64,000 bases of DNA from Bacteroidota bacterium (GTDB lineage: Bacteria > Bacteroidota > Bacteroidia > Flavobacteriales > Flavobacteriaceae), in NCBI GenBank assembly GCA_027621175.1, contig JAQCCM010000001.1, positions 1-64,000 on the forward strand, given 5' to 3'. A program made the translations under genes and the position numbers. The first letter of the stretch is position 1; every line of letters starts with the position of its first letter. Below the pieces are notes generated by a model, which was not told the DNA's origin, made no database searches, and saw nothing but the letters and a program-made list of their open reading frames with translations. This document shows, one piece after another, positions 1 to 7,505 of this stretch.

Positions 1-322
<322 letters not shown>

Positions 323-463
323 CGTAACAACCTTTTCTTTTTTGTTGTTATTATCAATTCCTATTTATCTATTTTAATTCTCAATATGATTGTATTGCGC
401 AGTCTGTTGTACCCACAACTACTGCGATACACGTCTTCTTTGTCGAAGTAGCGTGTAAACCGT

Positions 464-571
464 TAAGGTGACTATTGCATTGGGGCTCACCTCTTCCCAT
501 CTCGAACAGAGAAGTTAAGCCCAATAGCGCAGATGGTACTGCCACTGGTGGGAGAGTATGTCGTCGCCTTC
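464..571 (+). rRNA. rrf: 5S ribosomal RNA
   Basis: The core 5S sequence is clear: GGGGCTCACCTCTTCCCAT, CCGAACAGAGAAG-like loop bases, and the 3' block GGTGGGAGAGTATGTCG. The terminal helix is visible: AAGGTGAC at 465-472 pairs with GTCGCCTT at 563-570 with one G-T pair. It closes the rRNA operon and is followed directly by a terminator hairpin. End positions are accurate to a few bases. Confidence 0.95.
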
Positions 572-581
572 TTATTTAAAA

Positions 582-611
582 CCCTCTAAGTAACCTTAGA
601 GGTTTTTTTTA
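582..611 (+). terminator. Intrinsic terminator of the rRNA operon
   Basis: CCTCTAAG and CTTAGAGG form a perfect 8-bp stem with a four-base loop, followed at once by a run of T. It sits about 10 bases after 5S rRNA. Confidence 0.9.
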
Positions 612-853
612 TTGCTATTATTCAATTACAGTTGGTCACAGGTAGAGTTTTCTTTTCAATGATCACTTTTGAAATAGTATTTATTTTCAATTCATTTATA
701 GGTTGTCACGTAAAGTATCACGCCTTTACTACACTCTTTTTGTATTCAATTTATGGTATTATTACACGGACTTATTTTTAGATAGTGCTATATTCTTTAT
801 CTATTTATATTGGTAATTTTCTTGAGTTACTAAATATATTCTTAACCCAAAAC

Positions 854-1843
854 TCAGTATTCAAAGTTTATTTTTTTAGCAATACCCTTTTTAATTGAAA
901 ATTTCTGCTGTTTTATTGTGTGTTCTTTTGTGTCTTTTATCAATAAGTGAATATTTGCCTCTCCTTGCCCTGCGTTTTCAATAATAACATTACCGATTAT
1001 ATTATTTTTCATCACATATGGGGGGATTGCCTTTTCGTTTTGATCAATAGGCAAGCTTTCGGAAAATAACATATCGTTTACGTAAACATTTATTATGTTT
1101 CCTTTATCACTTTTAACAAAAATGAAATAATGCTCATCTGGCGTCAGTTTTATGGTTGATGCACTTAAATCCTCCTTTTTTGGTTCATATGTCTCATAAG
1201 GAACAAAACCAAATTCAATTTCATAAGCTAGATTTTCCATTCCCTCACCACTAAATGTAATGGTGTTCTCATCCATTTCTTTGATTATACTAGAGGGCTC
1301 TACCTTAATAGACTTGATGATATGTTGATGGTGAAAAACAATTTTTACTTTTTTTATTTTTATTGGATTTACTACATCAATTCCTTCAAGTATAATATTG
1401 TGTTTTTTGTTCTTGAGAGTCATGGTTCTCTGTTCCATATTTACGACACTATTTTGATCATGAAGTTTTACAAGGTTTGAATAAATGGAAAATCTAGGAT
1501 CATAGATGCGCAGAAATTCCTTGTCTTCATTTTTGACAAGTTTATTTACATAGTCGTCCATTGTTATTTCGCCTGGCGCGGTTTTATCTGCTCCATGACC
1601 AGGAAGGTCGGGCGCAAGAACCGTATGTCCTTTTTCTCGCAGAATTTGGGTTACACCTTCCCATTGCCAACCACCTAGCCATGCCGAGTGTACCAGTAAA
1701 TAGGTTTGATGCTTTTCAGTCTTTACATTACTAGTGGCTGTGGTTTCCTTTTGATTATTTTTTGGATTTGAACATGTGCAGCTAGCAAAAAGTAGTACTG
1801 CTAGCAGTGAAGTCGCTGCTACAATAGGTTTTTCAGGATTCAT
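854..1843 (-). CDS. Chimeric lipoprotein: truncated alpha/beta-hydrolase start joined to an unrelated tail
   Basis: The protein has 329 residues. Residues 1-22 are a lipoprotein signal with a lipobox-like LLFASC. Residues about 45-105 look like the first part of an alpha/beta-hydrolase of the salicylate-esterase type: LLVHSAWLGGWQW (oxyanion region), then APDLPGHGADKT and TMDDYVNKL. In that family the next element is the nucleophile elbow GHSMGG, but here the similarity stops. No GxSxG, acidic or histidine catalytic element follows. Residues about 108-329 are a charged, beta-rich tail I do not recognise. The simplest reading is a deletion that fused two genes, leaving no hydrolase activity. 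The tail could be an exported adhesion-like domain. A copy of a dispersed repeat lies just upstream. The gene is intact as a reading frame, so it may still be expressed. Confidence 0.7.
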   Translation of the reverse strand: MNPEKPIVAATSLLAVLLFASCTCSNPKNNQKETTATSNVKTEKHQTYLLVHSAWLGGWQWEGVTQILREKGHTVLAPDLPGHGADKTAPGEITMDDYVNKLVKNEDKEFLRIYDPRFSIYSNLVKLHDQNSVVNMEQRTMTLKNKKHNIILEGIDVVNPIKIKKVKIVFHHQHIIKSIKVEPSSIIKEMDENTITFSGEGMENLAYEIEFGFVPYETYEPKKEDLSASTIKLTPDEHYFIFVKSDKGNIINVYVNDMLFSESLPIDQNEKAIPPYVMKNNIIGNVIIENAGQGEANIHLLIKDTKEHTIKQQKFSIKKGIAKKINFEY

Positions 1844-1934
1844 TACATAAGATTTTATGCTCCCAAAAGTGTTTTAAAAAATATGTGATATTTAGGTTTT
1901 GCCTCGTTAGTAGACAATTCGACTACGTGTTCAA

Positions 1935-1969
1935 ACAGATTTGGGAACTGTTAATTCATTCAAATGTAG
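1935..1969. repeat. Dispersed short repeat, copy A
   Basis: It begins ACAGATTTGGGAACTGTTAA and ends CAAATGTAG. It matches copy C near 27270 over about 33 bases with two gaps, and more weakly copy B near 24830. It lies upstream of the chimeric lipoprotein gene and downstream of the ZIP transporter gene. Confidence 0.5.
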
Positions 1970-2013
1970 TAAAAAAAAGAGGAATCTAGATTTAAAAAAA
2001 ATGAATCAGATTT

Positions 2014-2682
2014 TCAATGCAGTACGGCTGCCAAACCTAATCCAATTAAAATCACAATAATTTTCGATGTATTAAATCTATGATTTTCAGCACTTTCGAA
2101 AAGTATGGTAGTAGAAATATGCAAGGTTACACCAGCTACTAAGGCCGTGATTTGAACGGCATAGGGTTTTAAGAATACCGCAGTTTCGTTTAGGTAACTC
2201 CCTAGGGGAGTCATAAGTGCAAAACCTATAAGTAACGCCAATCGCAATCTCAATGAAGTTTTTGTTTGCCATAGCGCGGCAGTTAGCAACATGGCAATAG
2301 GAAGTTTATGAATCACAATGGCCCAAAGTAATTTCGTGTGGTTATAAATAGGAAACCCCTCAATAAACGCATGCAGCGATAACCCAAAAAACAGTGCCCA
2401 TGGTAATGTTGCGTTCTTATGGATATGTATATGACCATGCTCGGCCCCTTTAGATATGTTTTCGAGTACTACTTGCACTACTATCCCTACCAAAATCCAA
2501 TAGCTAATAGAGGAGTTGGCATGAGCAAAAATTTCTGGAAGCAGTGAAGTAATGGCCGTGGATAATAAAAAAGCACCACTAAACGCCAATAACAGACGCA
2601 ACTGTTTCTGCGATTTTGTAAGACCAAAGAATACCAACAAAGCACCTAATATAACCGATAGAAAAGGAAGTACTATATTCAT
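2014..2682 (-). CDS. ZIP family divalent metal transporter
   Basis: This is an integral membrane protein of 222 residues with about seven or eight hydrophobic segments, expected to import zinc or a similar divalent metal across the inner membrane. The fourth-helix signature appears as HAFIEG (residues 104-109). The fifth-helix motif, usually HEIPEE, reads HKLPIA (125-130), so two acidic metal ligands are absent and the ion or mechanism may differ. A histidine-rich loop (EHGHIHIHK, about 81-89) lies between helices 3 and 4, as is common in ZIP proteins. The start overlaps the stop of the upstream methyltransferase gene by four bases (ATGA type), so the two are cotranscribed. The family call is firm and the metal is unknown. 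Confidence 0.85.
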   Translation of the reverse strand: MNIVLPFLSVILGALLVFFGLTKSQKQLRLLLAFSGAFLLSTAITSLLPEIFAHANSSISYWILVGIVVQVVLENISKGAEHGHIHIHKNATLPWALFFGLSLHAFIEGFPIYNHTKLLWAIVIHKLPIAMLLTAALWQTKTSLRLRLALLIGFALMTPLGSYLNETAVFLKPYAVQITALVAGVTLHISTTILFESAENHRFNTSKIIVILIGLGLAAVLH

Positions 2683-3422
2683 TTTTGTACAACTAAAATA
2701 AGGCGTTCAGCCGTTTCATTGTCAAATGGTTTTAGGGAATAATTACCAAATACCTTTTTAATACGAAACCCAACATCACTACACATACGCTCAAAATCAG
2801 ATAGGGTTAAAGCGCGTACACGTTCGTTATAGATGTATGCTTTTCCTTGGTGTGAAAATGAAATATTTTTCTCAATCCAGTTATCATTAAAAGTACGTTT
2901 AAGTGTGAATTCAATACCATCTTTGGTAACAACCTCGTCTGGAACCCAATGTTTTTTAACCTGTGGGACATATAAAAAATCAATTACTGCAATACCGCCA
3001 TCAACCAAATTGTCATAGAATGCTTGAATCGCTTTGGTGTTGTCTGTTTCATCTTCAAAATAGCCAATACTTGTGAAAACATTAAGTACAATATTTACTT
3101 TATCTAAGGTTGTTTCTCGCATGTCATGCACGTAGAAAGTCGCATTTAGCTTTTCTTTTTCAGCTTCTTTTTTTGCAAACGAAATACTGTTTGGGCTTAA
3201 ATCTATACCTGTCACTTGAAATCCTTGAGCAGCCAAATACAACGCATGTCTGCCACGACCGCAAGCAATATCCATAACGCGATCTTGAGATTTTATAGGT
3301 ATGTTCTCAATAAGATTTTGTAAAAAATGTTGTGCCTCTGCAATGTTTCTGTCTTGATATAAGGTGTGGTAAAAAGGGGTGTCAAACCACGTTTTGTACC
3401 AGGCAGGATTATCTTCCATCAT
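2679..3422 (-). CDS. Class I SAM-dependent methyltransferase
   Basis: The 247-residue protein has the Rossmann-type methyltransferase motif I DIACGRGRHALYLA (about 51-64), the acidic end of strand 2 at GIDLSP, and a Methyltransf_25/11-like core. The substrate is not evident. It is a soluble small-molecule type enzyme rather than an RNA methyltransferase: no NPPY or DPPY motif is seen. It is the first gene of a two-gene unit with the ZIP transporter. The start has two consecutive ATG codons (3422 and 3419). A TAAATTTG box ends four bases upstream, so a leaderless transcript is likely. The divergent RlmL-like gene starts only 27 bases away. Confidence 0.85.
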   Translation of the reverse strand: MMEDNPAWYKTWFDTPFYHTLYQDRNIAEAQHFLQNLIENIPIKSQDRVMDIACGRGRHALYLAAQGFQVTGIDLSPNSISFAKKEAEKEKLNATFYVHDMRETTLDKVNIVLNVFTSIGYFEDETDNTKAIQAFYDNLVDGGIAVIDFLYVPQVKKHWVPDEVVTKDGIEFTLKRTFNDNWIEKNISFSHQGKAYIYNERVRALTLSDFERMCSDVGFRIKKVFGNYSLKPFDNETAERLILVVQK

Positions 3423-3426
3423 CCTG

Positions 3427-3445
3427 CAAATTTAAACTATTTTAG
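3427..3445. promoter_or_regulatory. Back-to-back promoters for divergent methyltransferase genes
   Basis: Two Bacteroidetes -7 type elements sit in the 27-base gap. On the minus strand TAAATTTG (3434-3427) ends four bases before the ATG at 3422. On the plus strand TATTTTAG (3438-3445) ends four bases before the ATG at 3450. Any upstream -33 element of each must lie inside the coding region of the other gene. Confidence 0.5.
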
Positions 3446-3449
3446 CCCT

Positions 3450-4628
3450 ATGAATGACAACAATCAGGGTTTGTTCCCCATGGTAGCCAAAACCCTCTTT
3501 GGTTTTGAAGAAATTTTAGCTAAAGAACTAAAGCAATTGGGCGCTCAATCGGTACAAACAGGCGTGCGAAACGTGCGTTTTGTTGGAGATACAGGCTTTA
3601 TGTACAAAGCAAACCTGTGTTTGCGAACAGCACTTCGTATTCTTAAGCCCATTGGAAAAAGACCTATTTCTTCCGAACAAGATGTGTATAAGGTGATGCT
3701 TGATATCCCATGGGAGGATTATATGAACAATGATCACACCTTTACTATTCGAGCAACAGTTATGATGCAGAAAGCGCAAAACAGTATGTATGTTGCGCAA
3801 AAAGCCAAAGATGGACTTGTGGATAGGTTTCGAAACCGCACAGGAAGTCGTCCAAGTGTGGATAAAGATTTTCCGGATTTAAGTATTCACTTGTATGTCA
3901 CGGATACGTTTTTAGAGGTTTCTCTAGATAGTTCTGGTGCCTCTTTGCACCAACGTGGGTATCGTACAGCTACCAATATCGCACCGATTAACGAGGTGCT
4001 TGCAGCGGGGATTTTGTTGCATGCTGGTTGGAATGGCGACACTGATTTTTTAGATCCCATGTGTGGAAGTGGCACGCTTTTAATAGAAGCTGCTATGATT
4101 GCCTGTAATATTCCCCCAAGTCTCAATCGCAAAGAATTTGCTTTCCAAAAGTGGCTCGACTGGGATAATGACTTATACACCAAAATAGAAGACTCAGCAT
4201 TGAAAAAAGTCCGTGAATTTCCTCATTCGATAGCAGGGTATGACAAAGCACCATCTGCCATACGTAAAGCGCAACAGAATGTTCAAAACGCAAATCTTTC
4301 GGAGTTTGTTACCATTTCACAGAACGATTTTTTTCACACCCAAAAAGAACAAGAAGATAAACCGTTACTTATGGTGTTTAATCCTCCTTACGGAGAACGT
4401 CTTATGATTGATGTGGATGTGTTTTATAAGCGCATTGGCGATACGCTAAAACAGTCTTACGCGAGTACAAATGCATGGTTTATTACGTCAAATCTAGAAG
4501 CGATTAAATCTGTTGGATTAAGACCTTCGAGAAAAATCAAACTATTTAACGGTAAACTGGAAAGTAAGTTGGTCAAATACGAATTGTACAGTGGTACCAA
4601 GAAGATTCATAAAATAAAAACAAACTAA
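3450..4628 (+). CDS. THUMP-domain class I SAM-dependent RNA methyltransferase (RlmL N-terminal/YpsC-like)
   Basis: The 392-residue protein carries an N-terminal ferredoxin-like/THUMP region (about 5-155) that binds RNA, then a methyltransferase domain. That domain has motif I DPMCGSGTLLIEAA (about 203-216) and the amino-methylating motif NPPYGERL (about 311-318), which marks N2-guanine or N6-adenine methylation. By family it should modify 23S rRNA, probably m2G2445, the job of the N-terminal half of E. coli RlmL. The C-terminal RlmK half of the E. coli protein is absent. An in-frame ATG exists 28 codons upstream at 3366, but it lies inside the divergent gene. I chose 3450 because homology and the promoter box fit it. 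Confidence 0.88.
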   Translation: MNDNNQGLFPMVAKTLFGFEEILAKELKQLGAQSVQTGVRNVRFVGDTGFMYKANLCLRTALRILKPIGKRPISSEQDVYKVMLDIPWEDYMNNDHTFTIRATVMMQKAQNSMYVAQKAKDGLVDRFRNRTGSRPSVDKDFPDLSIHLYVTDTFLEVSLDSSGASLHQRGYRTATNIAPINEVLAAGILLHAGWNGDTDFLDPMCGSGTLLIEAAMIACNIPPSLNRKEFAFQKWLDWDNDLYTKIEDSALKKVREFPHSIAGYDKAPSAIRKAQQNVQNANLSEFVTISQNDFFHTQKEQEDKPLLMVFNPPYGERLMIDVDVFYKRIGDTLKQSYASTNAWFITSNLEAIKSVGLRPSRKIKLFNGKLESKLVKYELYSGTKKIHKIKTN

Positions 4629-4846
4629 TGTCTGTAAAGTCAAAAGCATTATTATTAAACCTTGTCGTATTTGCCGTGCTATTCGTGCTGTTTAGAGTTG
4701 GAATAGGCGTGCTATTGCCCTTGCCGTATTTACCCTTGCTTTTGGGTTCGGCGGTGTTGGCAAGTTTTTGTTCTCCTAAATTTATAGCCAAAGGCGATGC
4801 AATGTGGGTCAAATATCCATGGAAGAAAGCGCCTAAAAAGTGCTAA
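4628..4846 (+). CDS. Small membrane protein, hypothetical
   Basis: This 72-residue protein has two hydrophobic segments (about 7-27 and 30-48) and a basic C-terminus ending in a lysine-rich, cysteine-terminated tail. The ATG overlaps the TAA of the upstream RNA methyltransferase gene (TAATG), which argues for translational coupling and that the gene is real. I do not recognise a family. Its stop abuts the stop of the convergent DUF6048-like gene with no spacer. Confidence 0.7.
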   Translation: MSVKSKALLLNLVVFAVLFVLFRVGIGVLLPLPYLPLLLGSAVLASFCSPKFIAKGDAMWVKYPWKKAPKKC

Positions 4847-5545
4847 TTACTTTTTGTAAATAGGGAGTTGGTAGCTGATGGTGTAATTAAATCCTGCCCC
4901 GTATGGGTTGTTCGTCAGTACTTTATTAAATCCTGGAATAAATAGGTTTTCAAAGTTTTCAGGATCTTTATCAGATAGCAACCGGTGCATTTGAAGGCTT
5001 ATCCCCATGTACAGGTTTCGAAATAACTCTGCTTTAAACCCCAGTTGTAATTCAATCCAATTTCCATTAAGGCCCTCATAGCGCTTGGGAGTAGTCAAGT
5101 CAAGGCGGTTATCCTCTTTCCAGTAATGATTATTGTTTAACAAATTATAACCGAGGAGTGTTTGAGTATGTTGGCTAAAACCGTATCGAAAACCAACTAC
5201 AATTAGATTATCCATTCCAGCCCAGTTATTATATACGTTGTAATCTACTCCGAGCTTTAGATAAGTTCCAGATGTTTCAAAATTCACAGCATCTCTGTCT
5301 ATTTTTTTTGTCTCATTTCCAAGCTCTCCAGCTATGTAAAGATTGCGGGTAAGTCGATAATCACCCACCAATTCCAAGCCTTTGTAGTCAGCATCAAGCA
5401 ACATACGAATGGGCTTGCTAATATCTATTCCCAAACGGATTCCATACCGTACTTCAGTAGCTATGCTATCCGTTTTTGTTTCGTTTTGCGCCCAAATACT
5501 ACCGCAAAATAAAAGTATTAAAAAATTAATGTAATATTTTAACAT
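4847..5545 (-). CDS. DUF6048-like exported beta-barrel-type protein
   Basis: The protein has 232 residues with a signal peptide (about 1-19, ending FCGSIWAQ). The rest is rich in aromatic and alternating residues and has glycine-containing strands (for example YGIRLGIDISKPI and LELVGDYRL), as in small outer-membrane barrels. The gene is third in the rlmD cluster and overlaps the preceding gene by 20 bases. I assign DUF6048 from memory of this conserved Flavobacteriaceae neighbourhood; the function is unknown. The location is probably the outer membrane or periplasm. Confidence 0.75.
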   Translation of the reverse strand: MLKYYINFLILLFCGSIWAQNETKTDSIATEVRYGIRLGIDISKPIRMLLDADYKGLELVGDYRLTRNLYIAGELGNETKKIDRDAVNFETSGTYLKLGVDYNVYNNWAGMDNLIVVGFRYGFSQHTQTLLGYNLLNNNHYWKEDNRLDLTTPKRYEGLNGNWIELQLGFKAELFRNLYMGISLQMHRLLSDKDPENFENLFIPGFNKVLTNNPYGAGFNYTISYQLPIYKK

Positions 5546-5999
5546 GAGTAGTTTTAATATCTGAAATTGTGTCAGTTAGTATTTCAAAATTCTCAATCCA
5601 AACTGCTGGATTTGAACGTTCTGCACCTAGTGTTGTAAAGTTTTTTTGATACCCACACGCGCGACTAATAAAACAGTCGTAAGAACTGTAGGTGAATGCA
5701 ATAGATTCTTCCAAAAGCATGTTATTGTCGGATTTGGTAAACACAAGACTAGTCATGTCGTCATTAATTTTTAGTGGAACAGCGATAGAGTCAACTGTAC
5801 CGTTATGTATATCCGTGTCTAAATCCACACCTTTAACCTGTAAATTAAATACCTCTTTCTTGTTTTCAGGTTGTGACGCATCATAAAAGACAAGTATCAA
5901 CTGTGGAGTTCCTGGGGTTTCAGCAAGACAGATGTCATCAGGCTCGCAACCTGTAAGACTGCATAAAACTAACCCAAATAAGTAGGTGTATCTTTTCAT
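5526..5999 (-). CDS. DUF6452-like lipoprotein
   Basis: This 157-residue protein has a short signal ending LCSLTGC (lipobox, Cys18), so it is probably lipid-anchored. Four further cysteines are present, including CDDICL-type and CFISRAC spacing, and these may form disulfides. It overlaps the stop of rlmD by four bases and the start of the DUF6048-like gene by 20 bases, so the three genes form one unit. The DUF6452 name rests on the conserved gene order in Flavobacteriaceae. Its role is unknown. Confidence 0.75.
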   Translation of the reverse strand: MKRYTYLFGLVLCSLTGCEPDDICLAETPGTPQLILVFYDASQPENKKEVFNLQVKGVDLDTDIHNGTVDSIAVPLKINDDMTSLVFTKSDNNMLLEESIAFTYSSYDCFISRACGYQKNFTTLGAERSNPAVWIENFEILTDTISDIKTTHVKILH

Positions 6000-7408
6000 T
6001 TTCTCAGTTCTAAAAGTACAATATTTTCTACATGTTGTGTGTGTGGAAACATATCAACCGCCTGACTAATAATCACTTTATACACATCGTTTAGTAGAGC
6101 TAAATCACGTGCTTGTGTTTGTGGATTACAGCTGATATACAGTATTTTAGACGTCTTTAACTCTAGTAATTGATTAATAACTTCCTTGTGCATACCATCT
6201 CGTGGTGGATCCGTGATAATGACATCTGCTTTTCCATGGCGCGCTACAAAATCGTCGGTAAAAACCTTACGCATATCCCCAACTTCAAATTTGGTATTCG
6301 TAATATTATTTCGTTTCGCATTTTCTTTTGCAGCTGTAATGGCATCTGGCACAGATTCAATTCCAATGACTTTTTCACAACTATTTGCCACAAACTGTGC
6401 AATCGTGCCAAGCCCGGTATACAGGTCGTAAACCACGTCCGATTTTTTTAATTCGGCTAGTGCCAAGGCTTCTGTGTAAAGCACTTCTGCTTGTGCGGGA
6501 TTGGTTTGGTAGAATGCTTTTGGCGTAATGCGAAATGCCAAATTTCCCATTTTCTCCGTTATGTAAGGCGTTCCTTTATAATGGTGAATTTCTTGATCGT
6601 AAATGGTGTCATTCGCCTTTTCGTTGATGATGTATTGCAGAGAGGTGATATTTGGAAAAGTTGTAATCAGATGGTTGAGCAAGCCTTCTCTTGCTTCGCT
6701 GTCTTCGTGGAAAAACTGAATTACGACCATGATTTCTCCCGAAAGCGTGGTTCGTAGCATCAATGATCGAAGAAAGCCTACTTTATCTCGTGCATCAAAA
6801 AATGACAATTCATTTTTGCGGGCGTACGCTTTTACTTCATTTCGGATCGTGTTGGGAAGTTCGGGTTGAATGTGACAGTGTGAAATGTCAACAATTTTAT
6901 CCCACATCCCTGGTATATGGAATCCAAGAGCTGAACGATCCGCTACAATTTTATCTCCGCTTATTTCTTCCGCGGTTAGCCAACGCCTTGCCGAAAAGCT
7001 AAACTCCATTTTATTGCGGTATCCAAAAATGTTTTCACACCCTATAATGGGCGCGTATTCAGGAACATCCACACCTCCAATTCGTTCAAGTGCATCGATA
7101 ACTTCTTGTTGTTTGTGCCGCAATTGCGCATCGTAGTGCATATGCTGCCAGGTACAGCCGCCACAAGTACCAAAATGTGAACATTTTGGAAGTATTCTGT
7201 CTGCGCTTTCTTTGTGAATTTTTGCTATTTTCCCTTCTAAGTGTCGGCGTCGTTTTTTTTGAATAGTTACATCTATAATATCACCAGGAATAGCACCCTG
7301 AACAAAAACGACCTGCCCTTCTTCTGTTCGTCCGACACCTTTGCCTTTTTTAGCAATACCGTCAATACTAAGTTTTTCAATGGGGGGAATTGTTTTATTT
7401 CTACGCAT
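5996..7408 (-). CDS. rlmD: 23S rRNA (uracil-1939-C5)-methyltransferase RlmD
   Basis: The 470-residue enzyme should methylate U1939 of 23S rRNA using SAM. An N-terminal TRAM/OB domain (about 8-65) is followed by iron-sulfur ligands Cys76, Cys82 and Cys85 in KCSHFGTCGGC. A fourth cysteine lies in DISHCHIQ (about 178). The catalytic domain carries the motif YDLYTGLGTIAQF (about 327-339), TDPPRDGMH, and the nucleophile SCNPQTQARD (about 418). The length fits the family. It is first in a unit with two genes of unknown function. TATTTTTG ends four bases before its ATG. RlmC or TrmA paralogues are alternatives, but the Cys cluster and length favour RlmD. Confidence 0.93.
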   Translation of the reverse strand: MRRNKTIPPIEKLSIDGIAKKGKGVGRTEEGQVVFVQGAIPGDIIDVTIQKKRRRHLEGKIAKIHKESADRILPKCSHFGTCGGCTWQHMHYDAQLRHKQQEVIDALERIGGVDVPEYAPIIGCENIFGYRNKMEFSFSARRWLTAEEISGDKIVADRSALGFHIPGMWDKIVDISHCHIQPELPNTIRNEVKAYARKNELSFFDARDKVGFLRSLMLRTTLSGEIMVVIQFFHEDSEAREGLLNHLITTFPNITSLQYIINEKANDTIYDQEIHHYKGTPYITEKMGNLAFRITPKAFYQTNPAQAEVLYTEALALAELKKSDVVYDLYTGLGTIAQFVANSCEKVIGIESVPDAITAAKENAKRNNITNTKFEVGDMRKVFTDDFVARHGKADVIITDPPRDGMHKEVINQLLELKTSKILYISCNPQTQARDLALLNDVYKVIISQAVDMFPHTQHVENIVLLELRK

Positions 7409-7412
7409 GCCC

Positions 7413-7420
7413 CAAAAATA
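7413..7420 (-). promoter_or_regulatory. -7 promoter element of rlmD
   Basis: TATTTTTG is a perfect match to TAnnTTTG. It is followed by only GGGC before the ATG at 7408, so transcription would begin at or next to the start codon. Confidence 0.5.
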
Positions 7421-7505
7421 CGCATAGATAGTTCAAGAATCACCACATATTTATGAATCAAATATTTTGTTAGATTTATACAATAGAATAATAAAACCCT
7501 TTAAG

